In this document: positions 53,495-62,218 of the stretch, piece after piece
How positions within the stretch are numbered: position 1 is the first letter of the stretch
Layout of the letters: each line of letters starts with the position of its first letter
Source: Glycomyces amatae
GTDB lineage: Bacteria; Actinomycetota; Actinomycetes; Mycobacteriales; Micromonosporaceae
NCBI RefSeq assembly: GCF_020991375.1
Contig: NZ_JAJLQZ010000002.1
Coordinates: 124,001 to 188,000, forward strand
DNA length: 64,000 nucleotides
Direction of reading: 5' to 3'
Notes under the pieces: model-generated
The model's input: only the letters and a program-made list of their open reading frames with translations
Database searches by the model: none
What the model was told of the DNA's origin: nothing
Position numbers and translations under genes: made by a program

Positions 53495-54151
53495 TCAGAT
53501 CTTCCGGAGGACGGCCACGACGCGGCCGAGGATCTCGGCCTCCGAGGCGTCGATCGGGTCGTACAGCGCGTTGGCCGGGAGGAGCCACGGCTTGCCGTTC
53601 TTGCGCTTCCAGGTCTTCACCGTCGCCTCGCCGTCGATCATGGCGGCCACGATCTCGCCGTTGAGCGCGTCGGGCTGCTGGCGCACGACGACCCAGTCGC
53701 CGTCGGTGATGGCCGCCTCGACCATCGAGTCGCCCTTGACGCGCAGGAGGAAGTGCACGCCCTCGCCCACGAACTCGGCCGGCAGGGGCATGACGTCGTA
53801 GTCGCGCTCCTCGGCCAGGATCGGCTGCCCCGCGGCGATCTCGCCGACCATCGGGACGTAGCGGGGGCGCGGGTGCTGGGAGCAGGTCTGGACGCCGCCG
53901 GGGGTGGACTGCCGGACCCCGACCGCGCGCGGCCGGCCGGCCAGGCGGTTGAGGTAGCCCTTCCGCTCCAGCTGCTTCATCTGGTAGGCGACGGAGGAGG
54001 CCGAGGCGAGGCCGACTTCGGCGCCGATCTCTCGGACGCTGGGGGGGTACCCCTTGTTGTTGATGAACTCCTCGATGTACTCGAGGACTTGCTGCTGCCG
54101 ACGCGTCAGCTTGCGCGTTTTCGGTCGGGCTGTGGTGGTCTCGCTGGCCAC
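53495..54151 (-). CDS. lexA: SOS-response repressor LexA
   Basis: LexA represses DNA-damage genes and cleaves itself when RecA is activated. The 218-residue protein has a winged-helix DNA-binding domain (TRRQQQVLEYIEEF ... VASA-type SASSVAYQMKQL), the scissile A107-G108 in GEIAAGQPI, and the Ser-Lys dyad S142 (GDSMVEAAI) and K179 (ATVKTWK). The GTG start follows AGGAG by 6 nt. It diverges from nrdR. Confidence 0.97.
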   Translation of the reverse strand: MASETTTARPKTRKLTRRQQQVLEYIEEFINNKGYPPSVREIGAEVGLASASSVAYQMKQLERKGYLNRLAGRPRAVGVRQSTPGGVQTCSQHPRPRYVPMVGEIAAGQPILAEERDYDVMPLPAEFVGEGVHFLLRVKGDSMVEAAITDGDWVVVRQQPDALNGEIVAAMIDGEATVKTWKRKNGKPWLLPANALYDPIDASEAEILGRVVAVLRKI

Positions 54152-54196
54152 AGGAGGCTCCTGTAAGACAAATGGGACGGTATGTCTGATTCCGAC

Positions 54197-54225
54197 AATG
54201 TAACTCAGCTGCGGTGTCAAGTCAA
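54197..54225 (-). promoter_or_regulatory. Likely lexA promoter
   Basis: TTGACT (54225-54220), a 17-nt spacer and TACATT (54202-54197) predict a start at about 54190, 39 nt before the lexA GTG. ACGAATGTTTG just upstream is only loosely like an SOS box. Confidence 0.55.
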
Positions 54226-54280
54226 ACATTCGTGCGATGTCGGCGTGTCGGCGCGCTGGTCGGAATGTGTTTTGCCCCAG

Positions 54281-54300
54281 GTTCACCCGCACGGGTGAAC
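54281..54300. promoter_or_regulatory. Perfect 9-2-9 palindrome between lexA and nrdR
   Basis: GTTCACCCG (54281-54289), CA, CGGGTGAAC (54292-54300). It lies about 55 nt upstream of the lexA -35 and 80 nt upstream of the nrdR -35. It looks like an operator for a dimeric regulator. The actinobacterial SOS consensus has the half-sites in the opposite order, so LexA is not the obvious ligand. Confidence 0.55.
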
Positions 54301-54379
54301 GAGAGGGCGGCGCCAGGTGGTTGACTGGAGCCCGTCCCCGAACTCCGACATGATCTTGGCACATCGTTCCGCGCTATCC

Positions 54380-54408
54380 TTGACACAAGATCTTGTGGTT
54401 TGTTGTAT
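54380..54408 (+). promoter_or_regulatory. nrdR-nrdJ promoter with an NrdR box
   Basis: TTGACA (54380-54385), a 17-nt spacer and TTGTAT (54403-54408) form a near-consensus promoter. ACACAAGATCTTGTGG (54383-54398) is a 15-of-16 palindrome, resembling known NrdR boxes, and covers the -35 end and the spacer. NrdR binding there would block polymerase. A second box about one to three turns away is not clear; GATCTTGG at 54352-54359 is a weak candidate. Confidence 0.7.
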
Positions 54409-54542
54409 CGTCTTTCACTAGGTGTTGGGGTTGCTGCCGCGACCGGTGCCGCGGAGGGCAGACTGTCCCCCGACCGGAGGGGGCGCCGCTCCCCGGGAAC
54501 GCCATTCCTCCAGGGACGACGGCCGAGAAGGAGACTCTAGCG

Positions 54543-55007
54543 ATGCGATGCCCTTACTGTCGCCATCCCGACAGCCGCGTCGTCGACTCGCGCGAGGCCG
54601 AGGACGGCAAGATCATCCGCCGCCGCCGCGTCTGCCAGCAGTGCGAGAAGCGCTTCACCACCGTCGAGGAGTCCGTCCTCGCCGTCGTGAAACGAAGCGG
54701 CGCAACGGAACCCTTCAATCGCGGCAAGGTCGCCTCGGGCGTCCTCAAGGCCTGCCAGGGCCGCCCGGTCGACGCCGACGACGTCGCCAAGCTGGCCCAG
54801 GCCGTCGAGGACGAGATCCGGTCCAAAGGCGTGGCCGAGGTCCCCAGCAACGAGGTCGGCCTGGCCATCCTGGGGCCCTTGCGCGAACTCGACGAGGTCG
54901 CCTACCTGCGCTTCGCCAGCGTCTACCGCGGCTTCGAGTCCCTCGAGGACTTCGAGGCCGCCATCGCGCAGCTCCGCGAGGAGCACGCCGCCCGGGGCAC
55001 CGGCTGA
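54543..55007 (+). CDS. nrdR: Ribonucleotide reductase repressor NrdR
   Basis: NrdR senses ATP/dATP and represses ribonucleotide reductase genes. The 154-residue protein has the N-terminal zinc ribbon (CPYC near residue 3 and CQQC near residue 31) and the ATP-cone domain ([16 protein letters not shown] onward). AAGGAG precedes the ATG. It lies 59 nt before nrdJ, the usual actinobacterial operon, and a matching box overlaps its promoter. Confidence 0.96.
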   Translation: MRCPYCRHPDSRVVDSREAEDGKIIRRRRVCQQCEKRFTTVEESVLAVVKRSGATEPFNRGKVASGVLKACQGRPVDADDVAKLAQAVEDEIRSKGVAEVPSNEVGLAILGPLRELDEVAYLRFASVYRGFESLEDFEAAIAQLREEHAARGTG

Positions 55008-55066
55008 CACCACCAGAACATCTGTACGATTCCCGCAGTCCAGGCATGAGGAGACAGGGGCGAGAC

Positions 55067-58000
55067 ATGCCGAAGGCCACCAGAGCCGCCGAGAAGACCG
55101 TTACCAAGACCAGCGCGAACAAGGGCCTCAAGGTGGAGCGCGTCTTCACTACGCCCGGGACGCACCCGTACGACGAGGTCGCGTGGGAGTCCCGCGACGT
55201 CGTCATGACCAACTGGCGCGACGGCTCGATCAACTTCGAGCAGCGCGGCGTCGAGTTCCCCTCCTTCTGGAGCCAGAACGCCACGCAGATCGTGACCTCG
55301 AAGTACTTCCGCGGCGCCGTCGGCACCCCGCAGCGCGAGACCGGCCTCAAGCAGGTCATCGACCGCGTCGTGCAGGCGTACCACAACGCGGGGGAGAAGT
55401 ACGGCTACTTCGCCACCGCCGAGGACGCCCAGATCTTCGCCGACGAGCTCACCTGGCTCCTGCTCCACCAGTACTTCAGCTTCAACTCCCCGGTGTGGTT
55501 CAACGTGGGGACCGCCGCGCCCCAACAGGTTTCAGCGTGTCAGCCTTACGGCGCCCTGGTGAGCACCCCCGCCGGCCCGATCCCGATCGGCAAGCTCGTC
55601 GAGGACGAGATGATCGGGGCCAAGGTCTACGACGCCGAAGGCCTCACGCGGATCCTCGCGGTCAAGGCCAACGGCGTCAAGGACGTGCTGCGGCTCCACA
55701 CCAAGTCCGGCCACGCGCTCGACGTCACCGCCGACCACCTGGTCTGGAAGGCCACCGGCGAGGGCACGGGTCGTTTCGTCGAGGCGGGGACGCTGCGGGA
55801 GAACGACCAGCTGGAATGGCACCGCTGGTACACCGAGGGCGAAGAGGAGTTCGTCCCCGCCGAGGTGTACGAGGCCGCGCTCGCCGGCTGGCTCCAGGCG
55901 GACGGCTTCGTCGGCCAGTACGCCGAGGGCACGAACCGGTCGCTCACCATCGAGGCCGTCACGGTCACCGAAGCCGAGCACGCATGGGTGCTCGAGGCCG
56001 TCGAAGCGGTCTTCCCCGGCGCGCATTACAAGGTCCGTGACGCGAAGACCCAGGACGAGCAGCTGGACTGCAAACGCATCCGCCTCTACGGCGAACACCT
56101 GCGGCCGTTCATAGAGCGGTGGGGACTGCTCACCCGCGGCGTCGACATGACCGTGCCCGAGCGCCTCTACACCGCGCCGCTGCCGGTCGTGAAGGCGTAC
56201 CTGCGCAGCATCTTCCAGGCGGAGGGCTTCGTGTCGGCCCGCGAGCGCTCGACCATGGTCGGCTGCGCCATGATCAGCGAAGGCCTGATCCGGGGCATGC
56301 AGGAGCTGCTTCAGCGGTTCGCGATCTTCTCCCGCGTGACCCGCAAGTCCGAGCCGCGCGCGAACCGCCACGACACCTGGCACCTCGGCATCCAGAACGA
56401 CGGCGACCGCGGCGTGTTCGCCACCGAGATCGGCTTCGTCTGCGAGCGCAAGCACGAGAAGCTCGTCGCGAGCTTCGACAAGCCCGGCCGCCCCGCCAAC
56501 GGGATCAAGCGGCTCCAGATCGCCTGCATCGAGCACCTCGGTCCGCAAGAGGTCTACGACATCCAGACCGAGAGCGGCGAGTACCTGTCGCACAACCTGC
56601 GCGTCCACAACTGCTTCATCCTCAGCGTGGACGACACCATGGAGTCGATCCTGGACTGGTACAAGGAAGAGGGCATGATCTTCAAGGGCGGCTCCGGCGC
56701 CGGGATCAACCTCTCCAAGATCCGCGCCTCCGCCGAGCTCCTCTCCTCCGGCGGCAACGCCTCCGGCCCGATCAGCTTCATGCGCGGCGCCGACGCCTCG
56801 GCCGGCACCATCAAGTCCGGCGGCGCCACCCGCCGCGCCGCGAAGATGGTCGTCCTCGACGTCGACCACCCCGACATCGAGGCGTTCATCGACACCAAGG
56901 CCCGCGAGGAGGACAAGATCCGGGCCCTGCGCGACGCCGGGTTCGACGTCGACCTCGGCGGCGAGGACATGTTCTCGGTCCAGTACCAGAACGCCAACAA
57001 CTCGGTCCGCGTCTCCGACGTCTTCATGAAGGCGGTCGAGGCCGGCACCGACTACCCGCTCACCGCCCGCCTCGACGGGAGCGAGATCGGCCGCCGCGAC
57101 GCGGGCGGGGTCTTCCGCCGCATGGCGCAGGCCGCCTGGGAGTGCGCCGACCCGGGCATCCAGTACGACGACACGATCAACGACTGGCACACCAACCCGA
57201 ACACGGACCGCATCCACGCGTCCAACCCCTGCTCGGAGTACATGAGCCTCGACGACTCGTCCTGCAACCTGGCGAGCCTGAACCTCATGAAGTTCCTCGG
57301 CGACGACGGCTCGTTCGACGTCGACCGGTTCGTCAAGACGGTGGAGTTCGTCATCACCGCCATGGAGATCTCGATCTCCTTCGCGGACTTCCCGACCGAG
57401 AAGATCGGCGAGACCACCCGCGACTACCGCCAGCTCGGCATCGGGTACTCGAACCTGGGCGCGCTGCTCATGACCTCGGGCCACGCCTACGACTCCGCGG
57501 AGGGCCGCGCCCTCGCCGCCGCGATCACCGCGCTCATGACCGGCGTGTCCTACCGCCGCTCGGCCGAGATCGCCGGGGCCGTCGGCCCCTACGCCGGCTA
57601 CGAGGCCAACGCCGAGCCGCACCGGCGGGTCATGGCCAAGCACGCCGCCGCCGCGGACGCCGTCGCCGTCTTCGGCGACGTCGACGCCACGGTCCTGGAG
57701 GCCGCCAAGGCCGAGTGGGCCCGCGGCAACGAGCTCGGCGCCGTCGACGGCTGGCGCAACGCGCAGGCCTCGGTGCTGGCGCCGACCGGCACCATCTCCT
57801 TCATGATGGACTGCGACACCACGGGCATCGAGCCCGACCTCGCGCTCGTCAAGCACAAGAAGCTCGTCGGCGGCGGCTCCATGGAGATCGTCAACCAGTC
57901 GGTCCCGGCCGCGCTCCGCAACCTCGGCTACGGCGAGGACGAGCGCAAGGAGATCGTCGACTTCATCGCCGAGCACGGTCACGTCGTCGGCGCCCCGCAC

Positions 58001-58999
58001 CTGTCCGAGGACCACTACCCGGTGTTCGACTGCGCCATGGGCGAGCGGGCCATCTCCCCGATGGGCCACGTGCACATGATGGCCGCGGTGCAGCCGTTCC
58101 TGTCCGGGGCGATCTCCAAGACGGTCAACGTCCCCGAGTCGGCCACTGTGGAGGACATCGAGGAGGTCTACTTCCAGGGCTGGAAGCTCGGCCTCAAGGC
58201 CCTCGCGATCTACCGCGACAACTGCAAGGTCGGCCAGCCGCTCTCGGCGAAGAAGAAGGACGTCGAGCAGGCCGTCGAGGCGGCCGTGGAGCAGGCGATC
58301 GAGACCGTGGCGGCCCACGGCCCGGTCCGCCGGAAGCTCCCGAAGAAGCGCCCGAGCCAGACCATCTCGTTCACCGTGGGCGGCGCCGAGGGGTACATGA
58401 CCTCCTCATCCTACCCGGACGACGGCCTCGGCGAGGTCTTCCTCAAGATGTCGAAGCAGGGCTCGACCCTCGCGGGCGTCATGGACGCGCTGTCGGTGTC
58501 GATCTCGATCGCCCTCCAGTACGGGGTGCCGCTGGAGAAGTACGTCGAGAAGTTCACCAACATGCGCTTCGAGCCGGCGGGCATGACCGACGACCCGGAC
58601 ATCCGGATGGCCTCCTCGGTGGTGGACTACATCTTCCGGCGCCTGGCCCTGGACTACCTGCCGTACGAGGAGCGGGCGGCGATCGGGGTCCTGACGACCG
58701 CCGAGCGGACCGCCGAGCTCAACGGCGAGGACCCCGCCAAGCTCTCCCAGCCGGAGGTCGACCTGGAGGCGCTGCGCGGTTCGGCTCCCGTGGAGGACGC
58801 GTCCGAGGCGGAGGAGATCGCCGAGGCGGTCGCGGAGCGTGTCCAGGCCGAGTCGAAGCGGTCGCGTTCGGACCTGCTCAACTCGGCGCAGGCCCGCAGC
58901 GACGACGCGCCGCTGTGCATGAACTGCGGGACGAAGATGCGCCCGGCCGGCTCGTGCTACGCCTGCGAGGGCTGCGGCGCGACCAGCGGTTGCAGCTGA
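55067..58999 (+). CDS. nrdJ: B12-dependent class II ribonucleotide reductase with intein
   Basis: NrdJ reduces ribonucleotides to deoxyribonucleotides with adenosylcobalamin. The 1310-residue precursor includes a 358-residue intein; the mature enzyme would be about 952 residues, normal for the family. NPCSEYMSLDDSSCNLASLNL holds the active-site Cys and Glu region, PTGTISFMMDCDTTGIEP is the conserved phosphate loop, and CMNCGTKMRPAGS plus CYACEGCG is the C-terminal cysteine-rich tail. I chose the ATG at 55067 (MPKATRAAE), about 6 nt after GGGG. No cobalamin riboswitch is visible, and regulation is probably through NrdR. Confidence 0.95.
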   Translation: MPKATRAAEKTVTKTSANKGLKVERVFTTPGTHPYDEVAWESRDVVMTNWRDGSINFEQRGVEFPSFWSQNATQIVTSKYFRGAVGTPQRETGLKQVIDRVVQAYHNAGEKYGYFATAEDAQIFADELTWLLLHQYFSFNSPVWFNVGTAAPQQVSACQPYGALVSTPAGPIPIGKLVEDEMIGAKVYDAEGLTRILAVKANGVKDVLRLHTKSGHALDVTADHLVWKATGEGTGRFVEAGTLRENDQLEWHRWYTEGEEEFVPAEVYEAALAGWLQADGFVGQYAEGTNRSLTIEAVTVTEAEHAWVLEAVEAVFPGAHYKVRDAKTQDEQLDCKRIRLYGEHLRPFIERWGLLTRGVDMTVPERLYTAPLPVVKAYLRSIFQAEGFVSARERSTMVGCAMISEGLIRGMQELLQRFAIFSRVTRKSEPRANRHDTWHLGIQNDGDRGVFATEIGFVCERKHEKLVASFDKPGRPANGIKRLQIACIEHLGPQEVYDIQTESGEYLSHNLRVHNCFILSVDDTMESILDWYKEEGMIFKGGSGAGINLSKIRASAELLSSGGNASGPISFMRGADASAGTIKSGGATRRAAKMVVLDVDHPDIEAFIDTKAREEDKIRALRDAGFDVDLGGEDMFSVQYQNANNSVRVSDVFMKAVEAGTDYPLTARLDGSEIGRRDAGGVFRRMAQAAWECADPGIQYDDTINDWHTNPNTDRIHASNPCSEYMSLDDSSCNLASLNLMKFLGDDGSFDVDRFVKTVEFVITAMEISISFADFPTEKIGETTRDYRQLGIGYSNLGALLMTSGHAYDSAEGRALAAAITALMTGVSYRRSAEIAGAVGPYAGYEANAEPHRRVMAKHAAAADAVAVFGDVDATVLEAAKAEWARGNELGAVDGWRNAQASVLAPTGTISFMMDCDTTGIEPDLALVKHKKLVGGGSMEIVNQSVPAALRNLGYGEDERKEIVDFIAEHGHVVGAPHLSEDHYPVFDCAMGERAISPMGHVHMMAAVQPFLSGAISKTVNVPESATVEDIEEVYFQGWKLGLKALAIYRDNCKVGQPLSAKKKDVEQAVEAAVEQAIETVAAHGPVRRKLPKKRPSQTISFTVGGAEGYMTSSSYPDDGLGEVFLKMSKQGSTLAGVMDALSVSISIALQYGVPLEKYVEKFTNMRFEPAGMTDDPDIRMASSVVDYIFRRLALDYLPYEERAAIGVLTTAERTAELNGEDPAKLSQPEVDLEALRGSAPVEDASEAEEIAEAVAERVQAESKRSRSDLLNSAQARSDDAPLCMNCGTKMRPAGSCYACEGCGATSGCS
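55538..56611 (+). other. Intein within nrdJ (LAGLIDADG homing-endonuclease type)
   Basis: A 358-residue in-frame insertion, residues 158-515 of the precursor. It starts with Cys (CQPYGALV) and ends with VHN before the C-extein Cys516 (CFILSV). Removing it joins QVSA to CFILSVDD, the family's uninterrupted sequence. GHALDVTADHLV is the block B region with the His. LAGWLQADGFVG and LRSIFQAEGFVS are two LAGLIDADG-type motifs, each keeping one acidic residue. All splicing residues look present. Confidence 0.93.
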
Positions 59000-59011
59000 T
59001 CCGCACGTAGG

Positions 59012-59098
<87 letters not shown>

Positions 59099-59119
59099 TG
59101 GCGGGGCCCCGGGTGGGTG

Positions 59120-60676
59120 TCAGGTCGCGGTGCAGGTGACGTCTGGTGTGGTGGCGGGGCCTGCGGCGATGAAGCCCCAGGCGTCGATGGTCTGGCCGGC
59201 GGCTATGGCGGCGTTCCAGCCGACGTCGGTGGCGGTGACGGTGGCGGCGGTGGTGGTGACGGTGGCGTTCCAGTGGCTGCTGATGGTCTGTCCGGCGGGC
59301 CAGGTCCAGGTGAGGGTCCAGCCGTTGAGGGCGGTGGTGCCGGCGGTGATGGCGAGGTTGCCCTGCCAGCCGCTCCCCCAGTCGCCGGTGACGGTGAGGT
59401 GGGCGGTGCAGTCGTCGGTGGCGGGGGGCGGGTCGTCGGGTCCGTCGGGGTCGGCGGGGCCGGTGCGGGGGTCGATGTCCTGGGTGAAGACGCGTTGGAT
59501 CTGGGCGCGGTCCTGGTCGATGCTGGTGTCGGGGATGAGGTCGGAGGCGTAGAGGGGTGCGGTGAGTTCGTCGAGGAGGGTCTGGGCGAGGCCGGATTCG
59601 TAGAGTTCGGCCTTGAGGTCGTGGAAGGTCTGCTCGTAGAGGGTGCGGAAGGCGGGTACGGCGAGGGCGCGTTCGACGCAGGGGCAGCCCCAGGTGGTGC
59701 GCTGGTCGGTGTCGATGTCGCCGGGGGTGGGGTCGGGGGGTGCGGGGAGGATGCCGAAGGAGAGGTTGTGGTCCCAGGGGACGATGGTCATCTTGCCGGT
59801 GTCGGGGCTCCAGCGGAAGAAGCCGTTCTGGCCGGGGCCGTCGATGTCGTCCCAGTTGAGGATGAGGTCTTGGACGGCGAGGTAGGTGGCGAAGGTCTGG
59901 GTGTCGATGCGGGTGTCGAGTTCGGCGGCGAACTGGGCGTCGGTGGCGTTGTTGAGCCAGTCGAGGAAGTCGAAGAGGGGTTGCCAGTTGTCCTCGTCGC
60001 CGCCGGTGGGTTCCCAGGCGCCGTCGTAGTCGTCGGGGTCGGTGCCGAGGTAGGCGAAGTCGAGGTCCCATTTCTTCTTGTAGAGGGTGCCGCCGTCTTT
60101 GGTGCCGTCGGGGGCGGGGAACTGCTCGTGGTCGAAGGTCTTGTCGAGTTCTTGGATGACGAGGCGGAGTTCGGGTGCGCCGCCGTTGACGCTGAAGGCG
60201 GCGGGGACGTGCCTGGTGGTGTTGAGTCCGGTGTGTTCGAGGAGGCGGAGGGCGAGGGCTTCGTTGAGGGAGGTGGGGGTGTAGTTGGTGCGGACGATGA
60301 AGCGTTTGTAGCCGTCGAGGTCTTGTTCGGTGTACTTGTCGAGGCGGATGAGCCAGGGCAGGGTGGTGGGGTCTGAATCGGGGTTGACGCCCCAGAGGCT
60401 GGAGTTGCCTTTGAGTTTGACGCCGGATCCGGGGAAGGCGCGGCCGTCGATGGTGACGTCGGCTTCGATCCATTCCTTGTCGCCGGTGTCGAGGTAGGTC
60501 TGGACCATGGCGGTGAAGTCGTCGGGGTCGATGGTGAATTGGAAGTCGTGGATCTGTGCGGCGTTCCAGACGGGGCTGCCTTGTGGTGGTTGGGCGGTGG
60601 CGGGGGTGGCGGTGATGCCGAGCGCGAGTGCCAGGGTGGTCGCGATGGCGGCGAGGGTGCGTTGGAGTGGTCGCAT
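59120..60676 (-). CDS. Secreted CotH-type kinase fused to CBM2
   Basis: A 518-residue exported protein. The signal peptide ends near PATAQPP (residue 29). The CotH domain (about 35-400) has VKLKGNSSLWG, KRFIVRTNYTPTSLNEALALRLL, then ILNWDDIDGPGQNGFFRW with catalytic Asp D276 and IVPWDHNLSFG with the metal Asp D302. CotH proteins are atypical protein kinases, the best known phosphorylating spore-coat proteins. A Pro/Asp linker leads to CBM2 (about 418-518: GDWGSGWQGNLAI, WTWPAGQTISSHW) for cellulose. It diverges from the DUF4956-VTC genes. The target protein or polymer is unknown. Confidence 0.85.
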   Translation of the reverse strand: MRPLQRTLAAIATTLALALGITATPATAQPPQGSPVWNAAQIHDFQFTIDPDDFTAMVQTYLDTGDKEWIEADVTIDGRAFPGSGVKLKGNSSLWGVNPDSDPTTLPWLIRLDKYTEQDLDGYKRFIVRTNYTPTSLNEALALRLLEHTGLNTTRHVPAAFSVNGGAPELRLVIQELDKTFDHEQFPAPDGTKDGGTLYKKKWDLDFAYLGTDPDDYDGAWEPTGGDEDNWQPLFDFLDWLNNATDAQFAAELDTRIDTQTFATYLAVQDLILNWDDIDGPGQNGFFRWSPDTGKMTIVPWDHNLSFGILPAPPDPTPGDIDTDQRTTWGCPCVERALAVPAFRTLYEQTFHDLKAELYESGLAQTLLDELTAPLYASDLIPDTSIDQDRAQIQRVFTQDIDPRTGPADPDGPDDPPPATDDCTAHLTVTGDWGSGWQGNLAITAGTTALNGWTLTWTWPAGQTISSHWNATVTTTAATVTATDVGWNAAIAAGQTIDAWGFIAAGPATTPDVTCTAT

Positions 60677-60744
60677 GGGTGGTGCCTCCTCGGTGGTGGC
60701 GGGGTTTCGTGCTTTTTGGATGGGGGGACGGTAGCAATCGGGTC

Positions 60745-60829
60745 TGTGGAAACCCTATGGAAACGCTTGCCGGTTCATAGGGTCCACATAGCCGTTTCAC
60801 TCGGTCTTCATAGGTTCGCGTTTTAGCAT
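60745..60829. promoter_or_regulatory. Divergent regulatory region, CotH / DUF4956
   Basis: TGTGGAAACCCTATG (60745-60759) and CATAGGGTCCACA (60776-60788) form an inverted repeat with a two-base insertion in one arm; it encloses GGAAACGCTTGCC, a LacI-type half-site pattern. A third TTCATAGG copy is at 60808-60815. TAGCAT (60824-60829) is a -10 box exactly 6 nt before the DUF4956 ATG, so that message is probably leaderless. Confidence 0.6.
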
Positions 60830-60835
60830 TGGTGT

Positions 60836-61426
60836 ATGAATGCGATCGGATGGACGGGGCTGGCGGCGGATCTGGCGCTGATCAGCGCCTTGGTCTTCGG
60901 GGTGTACTACCGCAGGCACCGCAGGTGGCACATGGTGGTCCCCTATATCGGCCTGAACGTCGGGGTGTTCGCGGTGGTGACGGCGCTGCTGGGCGCGGAG
61001 ATCGGCGTGGGCGTGGGCTTCGGCCTGTTCGGCGTGCTCTCGATCATCCGGTTGCGGTCGTCCGAGATCAGTCACGGGGACGTCTGCTACTACTTCTCGG
61101 CGCTCTCCATTGGACTGGTGTGCGCGGTGCCGCTCGCGTCGGCGTGGACCGGGCCGGCGCTGGGGCTGCTGGTGGTGGGTGTGATGGCGGTGATCGACCA
61201 GCCGTTCCTGCATCGGCGCCACCGCCAGGAGCGGGTGGTGCTGGAGCGGGTCTTCGCCACGCGCGAGGAGCTGGAGGCGCGGTTGACGGACCTGCTGGGC
61301 GCGGAGGCGATCCTGCGGGTCGAGACGGTGGAGACCGACCTGGTGCGCGATGCGCAGACGGTGGAGGTCGCCTACCGGGTCTCGGCGGCCCGGGCGCAGC
61401 AGCGCCGTCCGGTGCTGGCGCGGTAG
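60836..61426 (+). CDS. DUF4956 membrane protein
   Basis: A 196-residue protein. Four helices occupy about residues 5-130 (ending GLLVVGVMAVID), with the conserved FGLFGVLSIIRLRSSEISHGDVCYYF between them, typical of DUF4956. A cytoplasmic domain of about 65 residues follows. DUF4956 is commonly next to VTC polyphosphate polymerase and often CotH genes, as here, and may be a membrane partner. Its ATG has no ribosome-binding site and probably begins a leaderless message. Confidence 0.88.
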   Translation: MNAIGWTGLAADLALISALVFGVYYRRHRRWHMVVPYIGLNVGVFAVVTALLGAEIGVGVGFGLFGVLSIIRLRSSEISHGDVCYYFSALSIGLVCAVPLASAWTGPALGLLVVGVMAVIDQPFLHRRHRQERVVLERVFATREELEARLTDLLGAEAILRVETVETDLVRDAQTVEVAYRVSAARAQQRRPVLAR

Positions 61427-61435
61427 GGGCGGGGC

Positions 61436-62218
61436 ATGGAAGCGGCGTTGTCGCCGATCGGGCTGGCCGAGCTGCTGGCCGTGGCCGAGTTGCAGACGCG
61501 GGTGGACCGCAAGTACCTGGTCGAGTGCGCGGATCTGGGCCCGCTGCTGCACGATCCGCGCGGTGAGCTGGCGGTGCTGGAGATCGATCGGCGGCGCCGG
61601 TTCCAGTACGAGTCGGTGTACTTCGACGCGCCGGACCTGCCGAGTTATCTGGGTGCGGCGCGGTCGCGGCGGCGCGGGTTCAAGGTGCGCACGCGCACGT
61701 ACCTGGATTCGGGCCAGTGCATGCTGGAGATCAAGACGAAGGCGGGCGAGGCGACGGTCAAGCGCCGGTTCGACTACCCGGTGGCCGACCGGCGGCGGAT
61801 CACCGCGGACGGGTGCCTGTGGATCGAGGACTCGGGCGAGGTGCCGGTGTCGGCGTTCGCGCTGGAGCCGGTGCTGGTGACGCGGTATGTGCGGGTGACG
61901 CTGCTGCACCGGCCCAGCGGGGCGCGGATGACGTGCGACACGGGGTTGCGGTTCGAGGACTTCGCGGGCCGTTCGGGGGTCTTGGGTCCGGAGCTGGCGG
62001 TGGTGGAGGTGAAGAGTCCGGGCCGGACGGTGCCGTTGGACCGTCGCCTGTGGAAGGCGGGGTACCGGCCGTGCCCGATCAGCAAGTACGGGACGGGGAT
62101 GGCGTTCCTGCGTCCGGAGCTGCCGGCGAACAAGTGGAACCGGACGCTGCGGCGCCATTTCGGGTGGCGGCCCGGGCGTGCGGCCGCGGCGCCGGTTCAG
62201 TCCGCTTTGAGGACGTAG
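61436..62218 (+). CDS. VTC-domain polyphosphate polymerase
   Basis: A 260-residue protein with the tunnel-fold VTC domain, which makes inorganic polyphosphate from ATP in yeast Vtc4. VDRKYLVE, SVYFDAPDL, then RRRGFKVRTRTY (Arg pair), MLEIKTKAGEATVKRRFDY (Lys/Glu), VTRYVRVTL, LAVVEVKSPGR (metal Glu) and ISKYGTGMAF (Lys) follow the family order. It lies 9 nt after DUF4956. The last 22 nt overlap the 3' end of the convergent response-regulator gene. Confidence 0.9.
   Translation: MEAALSPIGLAELLAVAELQTRVDRKYLVECADLGPLLHDPRGELAVLEIDRRRRFQYESVYFDAPDLPSYLGAARSRRRGFKVRTRTYLDSGQCMLEIKTKAGEATVKRRFDYPVADRRRITADGCLWIEDSGEVPVSAFALEPVLVTRYVRVTLLHRPSGARMTCDTGLRFEDFAGRSGVLGPELAVVEVKSPGRTVPLDRRLWKAGYRPCPISKYGTGMAFLRPELPANKWNRTLRRHFGWRPGRAAAAPVQSALRT

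Noticed and set aside
54226-54242. SOS box upstream of lexA
   Set aside because: ACGAATGTTTG resembles half of a LexA site, but spacing and right half do not match the actinobacterial consensus, so I did not call it.
55008-55066. Cobalamin riboswitch before nrdJ
   Set aside because: Only 59 nt lie between nrdR and nrdJ, too short for a B12 riboswitch, and no B12 box is seen.
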